Positions 9,325-17,412 are shown, counted from the stretch's first letter. The stretch is 56,796 bases of DNA from Bog-756 sp035531955 (GCA_035531955.1 DATKRZ010000013.1:1-56796); one strand, 5' to 3'. Made by a program: numbers and translations. Notes: a model not told the origin generated them from the sequence alone.

Positions 9325-10493
9325 CGCTGCTCCCTCCCTGTCCGGTCGGTTGCCGACCGGACCGCGTGGACGCCCTCCCGCGGGGACGCATGGGTCGGGC
9401 CATGATCGCACGACCCGACCCGTGCGGCACGCCGCGGGCGTCGTCGCCGGATTCCGGGACGCCGGCCCGCCCACCGGTCCCGGTTCACCTGCCGGATGCG
9501 GCCCCCGTCGACCCGGTCGACGAACGGCCCGGCCAGCTGGGACAGCAGTATCGCCGGGTGCCGGCGGCCGCCGGGCTCCTGCTCGATCCGCACCGACCGG
9601 TCGGCGAGCCCGGTCCGACAGGCCGGGGCATGGCCGACGGGGAAGCGCGCCCGGCCGGCGAGCACGTCCCACACCGTGAGGACGATGCCCAGATTGAGCC
9701 CGTCGGGGCCGTCGACCGAGTGGTGCAGCCGGTGGTAGGCCGGGCTGACCACGACCCGGCCCAGGGGCCCGAACGACCATGGGACGTTGGCGTGGGGCAG
9801 GGTCCCGAGGCAGACGTAGGCGGTGATGAGGAGCGGGGCCATGCCCCGGCTCCCCATCAGGGCGACCACCGGGACCGTGGCCAGGAAGAAGCCGGGGATA
9901 TGGCTGAGCGGGTGGGCCCGGAACGAGGTGAGGACGCTCAGCTCCTCCTGGCTGTGGTGCAGCGCATGCACCCGCCACAGGGGGGCGAACCGATGCTCCG
10001 CCCGGTGGGCGAGCCAGTTGGCCCCGTCCATCAGCACCAGGGTGACCACCACCAGCAGCCACCGGGGCACCGAGGAGGTCCCGGGTGCTTCCATCCAGCC
10101 GGCGTGGGTTCGGAGCAGATCGGCGAACGCCACCCCGAGCACGGTCATGAAGGGTACGAAGGCAGCCACGTGCAGTACGAAGAACGCAGCGTCGTGGACG
10201 TGGCCCGGAGCCAACAGTGCGCGTCGTTCGGCCGGCCATCTCCGCTCGCAGACGGCGATCACCGCGGTCAGCGCCACCATCATGGGAGCCACGAGCTGAG
10301 CCCGGCCCGCGGCCAGACCCGTGCCGACGCCACTCGAACGCGCCAGTGCGCCGGTTCCGATCCACACCAGCCACAGCGAGCCGACCGCCAGCAGGAGGGT
10401 CGCCAGGTTCAGCCGTCTGCCCCGGCGTCGGTCGCCGCTGTCCACCTCCCCGACCCGGGGCTCGGGCGACAGGACGGCGTCGGCCACGGTCAC
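9321..10493 (-). CDS. Sterol desaturase / fatty-acid hydroxylase family integral membrane di-iron enzyme
   Basis: A 390-aa protein with several transmembrane helices in its first 200 residues. The di-iron histidine clusters are present in order: 'HRAEH', 'HALHH', then 'HRLHH', all in the second half. This is the fatty_acid_hydroxylase superfamily, which hydroxylates or desaturates membrane lipids or sterols using O2. The C-terminal 75 residues are Arg-rich and unusual for the family. The chosen GTG at 10493 starts 'MTVADAVLSPEP'; the frame stays open far upstream into repeat DNA, which is not credible coding. The stop overlaps the start of the epoxide-hydrolase-like gene by 4 bp. The exact lipid substrate is unknown. 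Confidence 0.85.
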   Translation of the reverse strand: MTVADAVLSPEPRVGEVDSGDRRRGRRLNLATLLLAVGSLWLVWIGTGALARSSGVGTGLAAGRAQLVAPMMVALTAVIAVCERRWPAERRALLAPGHVHDAAFFVLHVAAFVPFMTVLGVAFADLLRTHAGWMEAPGTSSVPRWLLVVVTLVLMDGANWLAHRAEHRFAPLWRVHALHHSQEELSVLTSFRAHPLSHIPGFFLATVPVVALMGSRGMAPLLITAYVCLGTLPHANVPWSFGPLGRVVVSPAYHRLHHSVDGPDGLNLGIVLTVWDVLAGRARFPVGHAPACRTGLADRSVRIEQEPGGRRHPAILLSQLAGPFVDRVDGGRIRQVNRDRWAGRRPGIRRRRPRRAARVGSCDHGPTHASPREGVHAVRSATDRTGREQR

Positions 10494-10647
10494 GGTTCGG
10501 CTCCGGGCGCCTGGCACGCCGACAGGCCATCGGCCGAGACCGACCTCCGACAGGTGGATCGGCCGGGCCCTGCCGGCCCGGTGACCATCGACGCCTCGTC
10601 GGGACGCAGTGACCAACGATGCTCGCCCTCGACGGTCGCAGGACCGG

Positions 10648-11259
10648 CTAGGTCGTCGTCGTGGCCGGCACCGTGGTCGTCGTCGTGGGAGGCACGGTGG
10701 TCGTGGTGGTGGTCGTCGTGGTCGTTGTTGTGGTGGTCGTCGTGGTCGTCGTGGGAGGCACGGTGGTCGTGGTGGTGGTTGGTGGCGGGCGGGGCTTCGT
10801 GGTGGTGGTGGTGGTGGGAGGTCGGGGCTTCGTGGTGGTGGTGGTCGGCGGTTGGGGCTTCGTGGTGGTGGTCGTCGGCTGCGGAGAATTCGTGGCAACC
10901 GTCGGAGACGAGCCGGATGCGGTCGGTGCCGGTGACCCGAAGACCGGGAAGGCGGGTACCGAGACCGCCGCCGGCGAAGAGGGTTTCGCCACAATGGGTT
11001 GGACGAATGGAAGCGCAAATGGATTCTTCAGCGGCTTTGTGGCGAGCACCGGTCCGGCTCCGGCCAGCGGTGACTGGGTCTGAGGCAGTGGAGCCGGAAG
11101 TGTCTGGTTGGGGCTGTTTCCTGATGGCGAGATCACTCCGACGGTGGACAGCACCTTGCGTCCCGCACCGCCCACAAAGGCGACGGCGAGAAGGGCAAGA
11201 ACGATTGTCGCCGCCGAGACGCCCATGACCCAACGCCAGAACAGTTCGTCTTCCGGCAT
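10648..11259 (-). CDS. Single-pass membrane protein with Thr/Pro low-complexity C-terminal tail
   Basis: A 203-aa protein of unknown function. Residues 8-31 ('FWRWVMGVSAATIVLALLAV') form one membrane anchor near the N-terminus. Residues 40-115 are Pro/Ser/Ala-rich. The last 85 residues are almost only Thr, Pro and Lys: blocks 'TTTTTKPQPP' and 'TTTTTTVPP', then an unbroken run of about 19 threonines. This looks like a wall-spanning, possibly O-mannosylated stalk with no folded head. The run invites replication slippage, so length may vary between strains. The ATG start was chosen because it immediately precedes the anchor. Confidence 0.62.
   Translation of the reverse strand: MPEDELFWRWVMGVSAATIVLALLAVAFVGGAGRKVLSTVGVISPSGNSPNQTLPAPLPQTQSPLAGAGPVLATKPLKNPFALPFVQPIVAKPSSPAAVSVPAFPVFGSPAPTASGSSPTVATNSPQPTTTTTKPQPPTTTTTKPRPPTTTTTTKPRPPPTTTTTTVPPTTTTTTTTTTTTTTTTTTTVPPTTTTTVPATTTT
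10655..10885. repeat. GTGGTC/GTCGTG trinucleotide-rich low-complexity DNA
   Basis: On the plus strand this is a nearly pure run of ggt, gtc and gtg triplets interrupted by 'ggaggcac' units. It encodes the Thr-rich tail of the minus-strand protein. Synonymous ACC/ACG/ACA codons are mixed, so it is partly randomised at the third base. Confidence 0.9.
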
Positions 11260-11428
11260 CTGACCTTTGGATTGTTTCGAGATCGGAGCACCCCCTCAGT
11301 TGCATGCGACCCGCGATTCCGACCTCACGACGCCGTACCGCCTCAGACTTGCACAGTACGCGGCCTTCTTCACCGGGTCCCCTCCGAAGCCACATAATTG
11401 CAGGACAGGAGCATCGATTCAATTCAAT

Positions 11429-12178
11429 TCAGTATCCGTATCCACCGCCCTGAGTCGTAGGCGGCGACGTGGCCGGAGGGGCGGTGGCCGGAGGGGCGGT
11501 GGCCGGCGGGGTGGCCGGAGGGGCGGTGGCCGGAGTCGAGGCCTTGTCCGTGGGCTGGGTACCCGGCGCCGCGGTGGTGGTCGGGGCCCGGGCCGACGAC
11601 GAGGTCGTCGTGGACGGGGCCGCCGACGGTGATGCCGCGGCCGGGACGACGAACCAGGTTCCACCCAGTCCCTGTCCTTTGGCATCGCCCGGCCTGGCGT
11701 CGCCGGAGAACCGGTAGAGCGGCATACCCTTGAACGTCACCTGCAGCGCCCCTCCCGTGCCGGTGGCCGTTCCGAGGTCCGACGCGCTGAGGCCCGATGC
11801 CGACACATGCATCGTTCCCACCGGGACGGTCAGCGGGGGCCACACCGCGGCGCAGGCGCCCGTGCAGGTCGGCTTGCCCGTCCCGTCGGGCAAGAAGCGG
11901 TAGAGGGTCCTCCCCGATCTGTCGACGAGGATCACTCCGAGGGATCCTCGAGGGCTGGCCGCCACCACGGTGGTCGCCGACTTGCCGGTGGTCGAGGCGC
12001 CGGTGCCGGCCGAGGTCGACGGCGATGCCCCGCTCGACCCGCACGCGGCGGCCACCACCAGGACGGCGCCGAGCGCGACTCCGACCGACCAAAGTGGGGT
12101 CGGGGCCGGACGTCGGTTCGAACGGACGACACCTGTCCGGAGATTCGACCTGCCACCCGCCGGAGAGCCCGATCCCAT
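11429..12178 (-). CDS. Lipoprotein with two 'secreted repeat' (Lipoprotein_15) motifs and Pro/Ala tail
   Basis: A 249-aa exported protein. An N-terminal basic stretch and hydrophobic segment 'VGVALGAVLVVAAAC' end at a probable lipidated Cys followed by Gly-Ser-Ser. Two copies of the PF03640-type repeat follow: 'LYRFLPDGTGKPTCTGACAAVWPPL' near residue 95 and 'PLYRFSGDARPGDAKGQGLGGTWFVV' near 150. The C-terminal 75 residues are Ser/Thr then 'PPATA' repeats ending GGGYGY. The family is an actinobacterial surface protein of unknown role. ATG 12178 is the upstream limit; a later start nearer the signal is possible. It lies downstream of the membrane-protein pair on the same strand, separated by a 290-bp non-coding gap. 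Confidence 0.78.
   Translation of the reverse strand: MGSGSPAGGRSNLRTGVVRSNRRPAPTPLWSVGVALGAVLVVAAACGSSGASPSTSAGTGASTTGKSATTVVAASPRGSLGVILVDRSGRTLYRFLPDGTGKPTCTGACAAVWPPLTVPVGTMHVSASGLSASDLGTATGTGGALQVTFKGMPLYRFSGDARPGDAKGQGLGGTWFVVPAAASPSAAPSTTTSSSARAPTTTAAPGTQPTDKASTPATAPPATPPATAPPATAPPATSPPTTQGGGYGY
11466..11532. repeat. 15-bp tandem repeat (GTGGCCGGAGGGGCG) inside the lipoprotein gene
   Basis: About four near-identical 15-bp units, some with one substitution, encode the 'PPATA' pentapeptide tail. It is a coding minisatellite, in frame and likely length-variable. Confidence 0.85.
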
Positions 12179-12471
12179 TTCGAAACCTCATTTCCCGATC
12201 GGCGCCCAATTCCCGTGTGCCGCGCCCTTGCGGTTGCCTTCCCATGACGCTTGCCCTCCCATGACTACGTCCGGGTGGCGAGATCCGTTCAAAATCGCTG
12301 GGCCGGGGCGGCTCAGCGCCGAACGATCCTCGAGGAGGCCACCGGATCAACGCCGCCGCCGCCGGGAGGCATGACCCGGGATCCATGTCCCACGCCGGGA
12401 CCCGGCCACGAAGCCGTCCGCCTCCGTCCGGGACGCCACGGCCCCGGTGGGGCCGGCCGGGGCGGCCTGCC

Positions 12472-12738
12472 TCAGTCCGCCCTCCGGGCCGCCTTCCGGG
12501 CCGCCTTCCACACCGAAGCCACCAGCAGGGCGGCCACCAGCAGCACCAGGACGAACCCGGCCCAGGTCCGGGCCGGGTGCTCGAGGCAGAGGAGGGCCAC
12601 CGTCCCCACGATCGCCACCGACCCCACGAACAGTTCCGGGGTGTCGCCGATCAGGAACTCCCACCAGAACCGACCGAAGGCGGCGAGCGTCCGGCTGACC
12701 GCGGACCGGGAGCCGCCTGGACCGGGCGCCTCACCCAC
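12472..12738 (-). CDS. Small two-helix membrane protein, 88 aa
   Basis: I do not recognise a named family. After about 25 polar residues there are two hydrophobic helices: 'LFVGSVAIVGTVALLCL' (residues 36-52) and 'AGFVLVLLVAALLVASVW' (60-77). A basic end 'KAARKAARRAD' favours cytoplasmic placement of the C-terminus. The GTG start at 12738 overlaps the end of the upstream membrane-protein gene by 8 bp, so they are almost certainly one operon and may form one complex. Confidence 0.68.
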   Translation of the reverse strand: MGEAPGPGGSRSAVSRTLAAFGRFWWEFLIGDTPELFVGSVAIVGTVALLCLEHPARTWAGFVLVLLVAALLVASVWKAARKAARRAD

Positions 12739-13528
12739 GGTCGGCCTCGGCGATCGGCGCCGGTATCCCCGGTGTCTGCGGCTCGTGGTGCGCCACGGGC
12801 CGCACCGCCCTCACCAGCAGCCATGCCACGGCGCCGTAGACGGCCACCAGCCCCGGAATGGCGAGGTCGGACCCGGGCCAGTGCACCCCGACCCCCTGCC
12901 CCGACCAGAACGTGCCGAAGCTCACCAACATCAGGCCCACGGCCATCTTCAGGGCGTTCTCCGGGACGGCCGATAGCTGGCGGGCAACGATGAGTCCGAC
13001 GACGGCCACGACCAGCACCGCAGCCGCTGCCGCGGCCGCGGCCAGTCCCAGGTTGTTCGAGGTCGTGCCCAGGGTGATCACGACGACCACCACCTCGAGG
13101 CCCTCGAGGAACACCCCCTTGAAGGCCACGGTGAAGGCAGTGGCGTCGCGACCCGCCGCCCCGGCCGGGGCGGCGAGCTCCTCGACCTGTTTGGCGAAGA
13201 TGGCATCCTCGTCGTGCTTCTCCTTCAGGCCGGCGGCGCGCAGCACCGCCTTGCGCAACCACTGCAGCCCGAACACGAGCAGCAGGCCGCCGACCACCAG
13301 TCTGAGGACGGAGAGGGGGACGTAGTGCACCAGTGCCGGGCCGAGGACGACCACCAATGCGGCCAGCACGCCCAGTGCCACCGCCACCCCTTCGATGGCC
13401 GACTTCCACCCCCGGGTGACGCCGACGGCCAGCACGATGGTCAGCGCCTCGACCATCTCGACCGCACTGGCGAAGAACACCGCCACCACCAGCACGACGT
13501 TCCCGCTGTGGACGGTGGTGGCGATCAT
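12731..13528 (-). CDS. Multi-pass membrane protein of the COG4280 type, ion-transporter-like
   Basis: About 265 aa with seven or so hydrophobic helices. Two acidic motifs sit inside helices: 'SAVEMVEALTIVLAVG' near residue 20 and 'GVFLEGLEVVVVVITLGT' near residue 145. Paired E-x-x-E helices occur in cation transporters; the second resembles the REGLE motif of FTR1 iron permeases and, more loosely, the UPF0016 acidic motif. A Lys/Glu-rich cytoplasmic loop lies between the halves, giving an internal duplication. The ATG start was chosen at the first helix; the frame extends 64 codons further upstream with no coding character. Transport of a divalent or ferric cation is an inference. Confidence 0.7.
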   Translation of the reverse strand: MIATTVHSGNVVLVVAVFFASAVEMVEALTIVLAVGVTRGWKSAIEGVAVALGVLAALVVVLGPALVHYVPLSVLRLVVGGLLLVFGLQWLRKAVLRAAGLKEKHDEDAIFAKQVEELAAPAGAAGRDATAFTVAFKGVFLEGLEVVVVVITLGTTSNNLGLAAAAAAAAVLVVAVVGLIVARQLSAVPENALKMAVGLMLVSFGTFWSGQGVGVHWPGSDLAIPGLVAVYGAVAWLLVRAVRPVAHHEPQTPGIPAPIAEADRG

Positions 13529-13685
13529 CCGGTCACCTGCCGTCGCCCGGCTTCCCTCGCATGCATGCCGCGCCTCATCGCTCTCGCTTCGACCAACGGC
13601 TGCAATTGTGACACTTCGGCCGGGACTCGGGATCCGACCGCCGGTCCGGCCGCTCCCGGCGGATCTCCGCCGGACGGCCCCGGGC

Positions 13686-14279
13686 TCAGCGGGACCGTCG
13701 AGGGCGTCCCCTGGCCCCACCGAAGGCGGCGGCGCCGGCCCGCCAGGTGAGGTCGAGGTCCGAACCGTCGACGAAACGGTCGTCGAGCTCGAGGATCATG
13801 GTGCCGTGCGCAAACGCCCAGAGCGCCTGGGACCGGTGCCGTTCGCCGGTGACCAGGAAGAACGGCTCCCCCGCCCAGTCCTCCAGGCCTTCGGGCAGGT
13901 CGGCTCGCGGAAATGCCGACGACGTCGTGAGCCGGTACAGGTTTGGGTGGAGGGATGCCTCCGACCGGTAGGCATGCAGCAGCGAGGAGACCGGGTCGGC
14001 CGGGTCGGGGTCGGCCAGGGCGGCGTGCAGGGCGTCGCCCATCCCGAAGAGGCCGTCCTCCATCAGCGCCACCTCCAGGGCCGACTTGCCGTCGAAGTGC
14101 TTGTAGATGGAGGGGGCCCGGATGCCCACCGCGTCGGCCAGGTTCCGCATGGTCAGGGCCCCGGGCCCCTCCGACTCGAGCAGGTCGAGGGCCGCCCGCA
14201 CCAGCTCCGCCACCCGGACCGAGCGTGGCCGGGCCTCCGGTCGTGGGGTGGCGCCGACTCCCTGGGCGGCCACCGTCAC
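13686..14279 (-). CDS. TetR/AcrR-family transcriptional regulator
   Basis: A 197-aa regulator. The N-terminal HTH is clear: 'RVAELVRAALDLLESEGPGALTMRNLADAVGIRAPSIYKHF' at residues 19-59. The ligand domain has the Trp/His arrangement of the 'WHG' TetR_C subgroup ('SQALWAFAHGTMILELDDRF'). The GTG start at 14279 overlaps the stop of the Ddn-type reductase gene (GTGA), so it is the second gene of that operon. It would therefore be autoregulated through the two GCTAA-N5-TTAG operators upstream of the reductase. The effector is unknown, but co-transcription with an F420-dependent reductase suggests a planar or quinone-like ligand. Confidence 0.9.
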   Translation of the reverse strand: MTVAAQGVGATPRPEARPRSVRVAELVRAALDLLESEGPGALTMRNLADAVGIRAPSIYKHFDGKSALEVALMEDGLFGMGDALHAALADPDPADPVSSLLHAYRSEASLHPNLYRLTTSSAFPRADLPEGLEDWAGEPFFLVTGERHRSQALWAFAHGTMILELDDRFVDGSDLDLTWRAGAAAFGGARGRPRRSR

Positions 14280-14827
14280 GATGCGGCCCGGAGCACGAAC
14301 ACGGGGTGCCGACCGGCGACGGCTTCGATCTCCCCGTCGGACGAATCCGCGTCGACCCCGTCGAAGAAGGTCCCGACCTCGGCCTTCCACCGGCGCAGGT
14401 ACGCCCGGATGACGGCGGTCTTCTCCGCACCCCCGATCTCGGTGGCGACCCAGCTCGTCCGCCTCCGACCGAGCAGGAGGACGAGATGGCCGGCGGCGGC
14501 ACGGACGTTACGCACCCACTGACCCTCGCCCCGGGCCGAGACCAGATACCGGTTCCCGTCCAGCTCCAGCACGTTCACGGGGATGCGCTGCACCTTGCCC
14601 GACGACCGGCCGCGCACCTCGAGGACGCGGCTGCCCCAGATGCTGAGCCCGGCCCGGGTCAGGCCGGCTACGGCCTGGTTGGCCACGTTCCGGGTGAACC
14701 AGCCCGGCTGCCGGTAGTGGACTCCAGTGCCGCCCACACCCTCTGTCCCGTTCTGCTGGCCGTTCTGCTGGCCGTTCTGCTGCCCGTTCTGCTGCCCGTT
14801 CTGCTGCCCGCTGCGGTCCTCCGACAT
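14276..14827 (-). CDS. Deazaflavin (F420)-dependent nitroreductase, Ddn family
   Basis: A 183-aa protein of the PF04075 family. The F420-binding core is 'SRVLEVRGRSSGKVQRIPVNVLELDGNRYLVSARGEGQWVRNVRAAAGHLVLLLG'. Such split beta-barrel enzymes use F420H2 to reduce quinones, nitro compounds or unsaturated lipids. The first 30 residues carry five QQNG tetrapeptides, a flexible tail not normal for the family. ATG 14827 was chosen over the upstream 14866 because a strong AAGGAGGAACAG precedes it. It is the first gene of the reductase-TetR operon, with a sigma70-like promoter just upstream. Confidence 0.88.
   Translation of the reverse strand: MSEDRSGQQNGQQNGQQNGQQNGQQNGTEGVGGTGVHYRQPGWFTRNVANQAVAGLTRAGLSIWGSRVLEVRGRSSGKVQRIPVNVLELDGNRYLVSARGEGQWVRNVRAAAGHLVLLLGRRRTSWVATEIGGAEKTAVIRAYLRRWKAEVGTFFDGVDADSSDGEIEAVAGRHPVFVLRAAS
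14752..14811. repeat. 12-bp tandem repeat encoding (QQNG)5
   Basis: Five nearly identical 12-bp units (TTCTGCTGCCCG or TTCTGCTGGCCG on the plus strand) in frame within the reductase N-terminus. Identical codons indicate recent expansion. Confidence 0.9.
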
Positions 14828-14874
14828 CTCTGTTCCTCCTTGCCCTGGGCTGACCTGGTCGGCCACCCCTGACG

Positions 14875-14920
14875 GCTAACGTTGTTAGTCCACGGTAGCT
14901 AATTCTGTTAGCCCTGTCAA
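14875..14920 (-). promoter_or_regulatory. Promoter of the reductase-TetR operon with two TetR-type operators
   Basis: On the minus strand a consensus -35 TTGACA (14915-14920) is followed after exactly 17 bp by a -10 TACCGT (14892-14897). A palindrome GCTAA-N5-TTAGC (14898-14912) fills the spacer. A second, GCTAA-N5-TTAGT (14875-14889), covers the expected start of transcription, 23 bp away centre to centre. This is a classic TetR autoregulation layout; binding itself is inferred. Confidence 0.8.
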
Positions 14921-15033
14921 CCCCCGGCGCGGGTGGCCCGGGATCGACGGCCGGCCCCGGCGATGGTGGAGGCGAGGGTGAAATGGCCGGGCCGTTTCCT
15001 CCCGGAGACCGTGGCTGGCTATACAGGGCGGCG

Positions 15034-15972
15034 ATGCTCAGCGACGAGAAGATCCTCCTCACCGGACCGGCCGGGCAGATCGCCCTCCCCATGGCCGAGT
15101 ACCTGAGCAAGGAGAACGAGGTGTGGGGCATCGCCCGTTTCGGCGACCCCGCCTCCCGCGAGCGGGTCGACGCCCTCGGAGTGACCACCCGGCCGTGCGA
15201 CATCGGGAGGGGCGACTTCGACGGGCTGCCCACCGACTTCACCTACCTGGTCCACCTCGCCGCCTACCAGGGACCGGGGACGGACTACGACTACGCCATG
15301 ACCGTCAACGCCGAGGGCACCGGTCTGCTCATGCAGCACTGTCGTCGGGCCAAGGCCGCTCTGGTCATGTCCACCTCGTCGGTCTACCGGCCGGATGAGG
15401 ACCCGATGCACGCCTTCGTCGAAGGGGACCCGGTGGGCGGGGGCACCAGCCCGTGGTCCCCGACCTACGCCGTGTCCAAGATCGCCCAGGAGGCGGTGGC
15501 CCGCCACCAGGCCCGGTCACTCGGACTGCCCACCGTGATCGCCCGGATGAACGCCTCGTACGGTCCGAACGGAGGCCTCCCCACCCTCAACCTCGAGGCG
15601 GTATTGGCCGGCCTCCCGATCGCCGCGCGCTTCGACCCCTGCCCCTACACCCCCATCTTCCAGGACGACATCAACTGGCAGCTCGAACCGCTGTTGGCCG
15701 CAGCCGGGGTGCCGGCCACCATCGTGAACTGGGGCGGCGACGAGGTGGTCACCATCCAGGAGTGGGCCGCCCACCTGGGTGAGCTCACCGGCCTCCCGGC
15801 CGAGGTGGAGGTGGTCGAGTCCCCCGGTTCCCACCGGGGCAGGGTCTCCGACCCCACCCGGCGGCTGGGGCTGACCGGGCCGTGCCGGGTCGATTGGCGC
15901 CGAGGGCTCGATCGGGTGGTCGAGGCCCGGGCCGCGCCGGCGCCTGGCGGCGACGGGGACCGGAGGGGGTAG
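15034..15972 (+). CDS. NAD-dependent epimerase/dehydratase (extended SDR)
   Basis: A 312-aa protein. The dinucleotide motif is degenerate, 'LLTGPAGQIALPMAEYL'. The catalytic site is clear: Ser in 'VMSTSSVYRP' and Tyr/Lys in 'SPTYAVSKIAQE' (YxxxK). 'IARMNASYGPNGG' is a typical substrate-binding block. The family interconverts nucleotide sugars or reduces small carbonyls; the specific substrate is not visible. ATG 15034 follows a TATACA box (15020-15025) by only 8 nt and lacks a Shine-Dalgarno, suggesting a leaderless mRNA. It is divergent from the reductase operon and convergent with ppk2. Confidence 0.85.
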   Translation: MLSDEKILLTGPAGQIALPMAEYLSKENEVWGIARFGDPASRERVDALGVTTRPCDIGRGDFDGLPTDFTYLVHLAAYQGPGTDYDYAMTVNAEGTGLLMQHCRRAKAALVMSTSSVYRPDEDPMHAFVEGDPVGGGTSPWSPTYAVSKIAQEAVARHQARSLGLPTVIARMNASYGPNGGLPTLNLEAVLAGLPIAARFDPCPYTPIFQDDINWQLEPLLAAAGVPATIVNWGGDEVVTIQEWAAHLGELTGLPAEVEVVESPGSHRGRVSDPTRRLGLTGPCRVDWRRGLDRVVEARAAPAPGGDGDRRG

Positions 15973-15978
15973 TCGGGC

Positions 15979-16890
15979 TCAACCCGGGGGGATCCCTTCC
16001 ATCTCTGCCACCAGGCCGGCTCTGGCCTCCGCCATCTCCGAGAGGGCCTCGGGCGACGCCGAAGGGTACTGGGGGTCGATCTCCGCCAGGGCGGCGATGA
16101 GCACCGCGGCGGTGGCCAGGCGGCCGAACCACTTGTGATCGGCGGGGATCAGGTACCAGGGCGCCCACTTCGTGCTGGTCTGGTTGAGCATGTCCTCGAC
16201 CGCCACCTGGTACTCGTCCCAGTGCCGGCGCTCCCGGATGTCGGCGACGGAGAACTTCCAGTTCTTGTCCGGATTGTCGATCCGCTCGAGGAACCGTCTC
16301 GCCTGCTCGCCGCGGGAGATGTTGAGGAAGACCTTCACCACGCGGATGCCGTTGTCGACCAGATGACGCTCCCATGCATTGATCTCACGGAACCGCCGTG
16401 TCCACGGGTCGTCCGTGGCGGCCGCCGCGGGCAGCCTCTCGGCGGCCAGGAGGTCGGGATGGACCCGGACCGCCAGCACCTCCTCGTAGTGGGAGCGGTT
16501 GAAGATGCCGATGGTGCCCCGGCCGGGAAGGGCCAGCTGGTGGCGCCAGAGGAAGTCGTGCTCGAGCTCGATGGTCGAGGGCTGCTTGAAACTCCGGACC
16601 TGCACGCCCTGCGGGTTGACCCCGCTCATGACGTGCTTGATCGTGCCGTCCTTGCCGGCCCCGTCGGTGCCCTGGAGGAGGAGGAGCACCCCGGTGGTGT
16701 CCTGGGCCGACAGTCGGGCCTGGTAGTCGGCCAGCAGCGCCAGGCCCTCCCGCTGGAGCTCGGCGGACTCGTCCCTGGTCACCAGGTCGCCCGTGTGCCC
16801 CGGGTGGGAGTCCTTCAGTGCCACCGGGCGGCCGGGGGTCACCCGCAGCGACTCGGCCAGATCGCGCGCGAAGCGCACCCGTCGGTCCAT
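15979..16890 (-). CDS. ppk2: Polyphosphate kinase 2 family protein
   Basis: A 303-aa soluble enzyme. Walker A is 'LLQGTDGAGKDGTIKHVMSG' near residue 75. The second PPK2 block 'FLWRHQLALPGRGTIGIFNRSHYEEVLAVRVHP' includes the Walker-B-like strand and the conserved 'FNRSHYE'. Lid residues lie in 'ERHLVDNGIRVVKVFLNISRGEQARRFLERIDNPDKNWKFS'. Single-domain PPK2s transfer phosphate between polyphosphate and nucleoside mono- or diphosphates; the class (I, II or III) cannot be fixed by eye. The ATG has AAGGTGAG ahead of it. It would link polyphosphate stores to nucleotide pools; no partner gene is adjacent. Confidence 0.92.
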   Translation of the reverse strand: MDRRVRFARDLAESLRVTPGRPVALKDSHPGHTGDLVTRDESAELQREGLALLADYQARLSAQDTTGVLLLLQGTDGAGKDGTIKHVMSGVNPQGVQVRSFKQPSTIELEHDFLWRHQLALPGRGTIGIFNRSHYEEVLAVRVHPDLLAAERLPAAAATDDPWTRRFREINAWERHLVDNGIRVVKVFLNISRGEQARRFLERIDNPDKNWKFSVADIRERRHWDEYQVAVEDMLNQTSTKWAPWYLIPADHKWFGRLATAAVLIAALAEIDPQYPSASPEALSEMAEARAGLVAEMEGIPPG

Positions 16891-16929
16891 CAGCTCACCT
16901 TCCTGACATCCGACGGTCCCGGTGCCGTT

Positions 16930-17412
16930 TCAGGAGTCGACCAGATCGGCCCGGTAGTCGGGATGATCGCTCAGCCACTGTGAGGCGCGGCGCATGCTGT
17001 CCTCGTTGTTCTTGTTGATGAACCGGTAGATGGGCCCTTCGAACCAACGCCACGGCCACGAGGTCAGGTTGTAGGTCTCGTCGAAGTGGAGACGGGTGCG
17101 GTTGGCGGCCAGGGGCTCGAGCCTGACGTGTCCGGTCTGGTCGTTGCCGGGTCCCGACGAGATCATCGTGTAGGTGTAGCCCCGCTCGGGCTCGACGTCG
17201 GTGACCAGCTCGAGGGCCGAACCCTCACGCCCGAGGGGCATCTTGTAGATGACCCGGCGGAGACGGCCGTTGTGGTCGGGGTCCCCCGGATAGAGCACGT
17301 CGACCCGCCGGACCATCGGCGCATAGTCGGTCCAGCGGTCGTAGTCCTGGAAGATCGCCCAGATCCTCGCCGCCGAGTGTGGCATCTCGAAGGAGTAGCG
17401 ATGTTGGCGCAC
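16930..17412 (-). CDS. SRPBCC (START-like) family protein
   Basis: About 160 aa with the typical helix-grip pattern: 'YSFEMPHSAARIWAIFQDYDRWTDYAPMVRRVDVL' at the N-terminus, beta-strands through the middle, and a long C-terminal helix 'FINKNNEDSMRRASQWL'. These bind hydrophobic ligands (polyketide cyclase/dehydrase and lipid-transfer relatives). GTG 17412 is the likely start because the fold begins there, but no clear ribosome site is visible and the frame runs to 17487. It is divergent from the phosphotriesterase operon. The ligand is unknown. Confidence 0.75.
   Translation of the reverse strand: MRQHRYSFEMPHSAARIWAIFQDYDRWTDYAPMVRRVDVLYPGDPDHNGRLRRVIYKMPLGREGSALELVTDVEPERGYTYTMISSGPGNDQTGHVRLEPLAANRTRLHFDETYNLTSWPWRWFEGPIYRFINKNNEDSMRRASQWLSDHPDYRADLVDS

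Noticed and set aside
8902..10530. Single long minus-strand frame joining the epoxide-hydrolase-like gene to upstream DNA.
   Set aside because: Only the last 140 codons show a fold. The rest is an off-frame shadow of the sterol-desaturase-like gene.
11260..11428. Possible c-di-AMP (ydaO-like) riboswitch in the leader of the Thr-rich membrane protein.
   Set aside because: The minus strand has a GGGGACCC block and a GGTCGGAATC block, but the required second-half motif and pairing could not be found. Sequence similarity is too slight.
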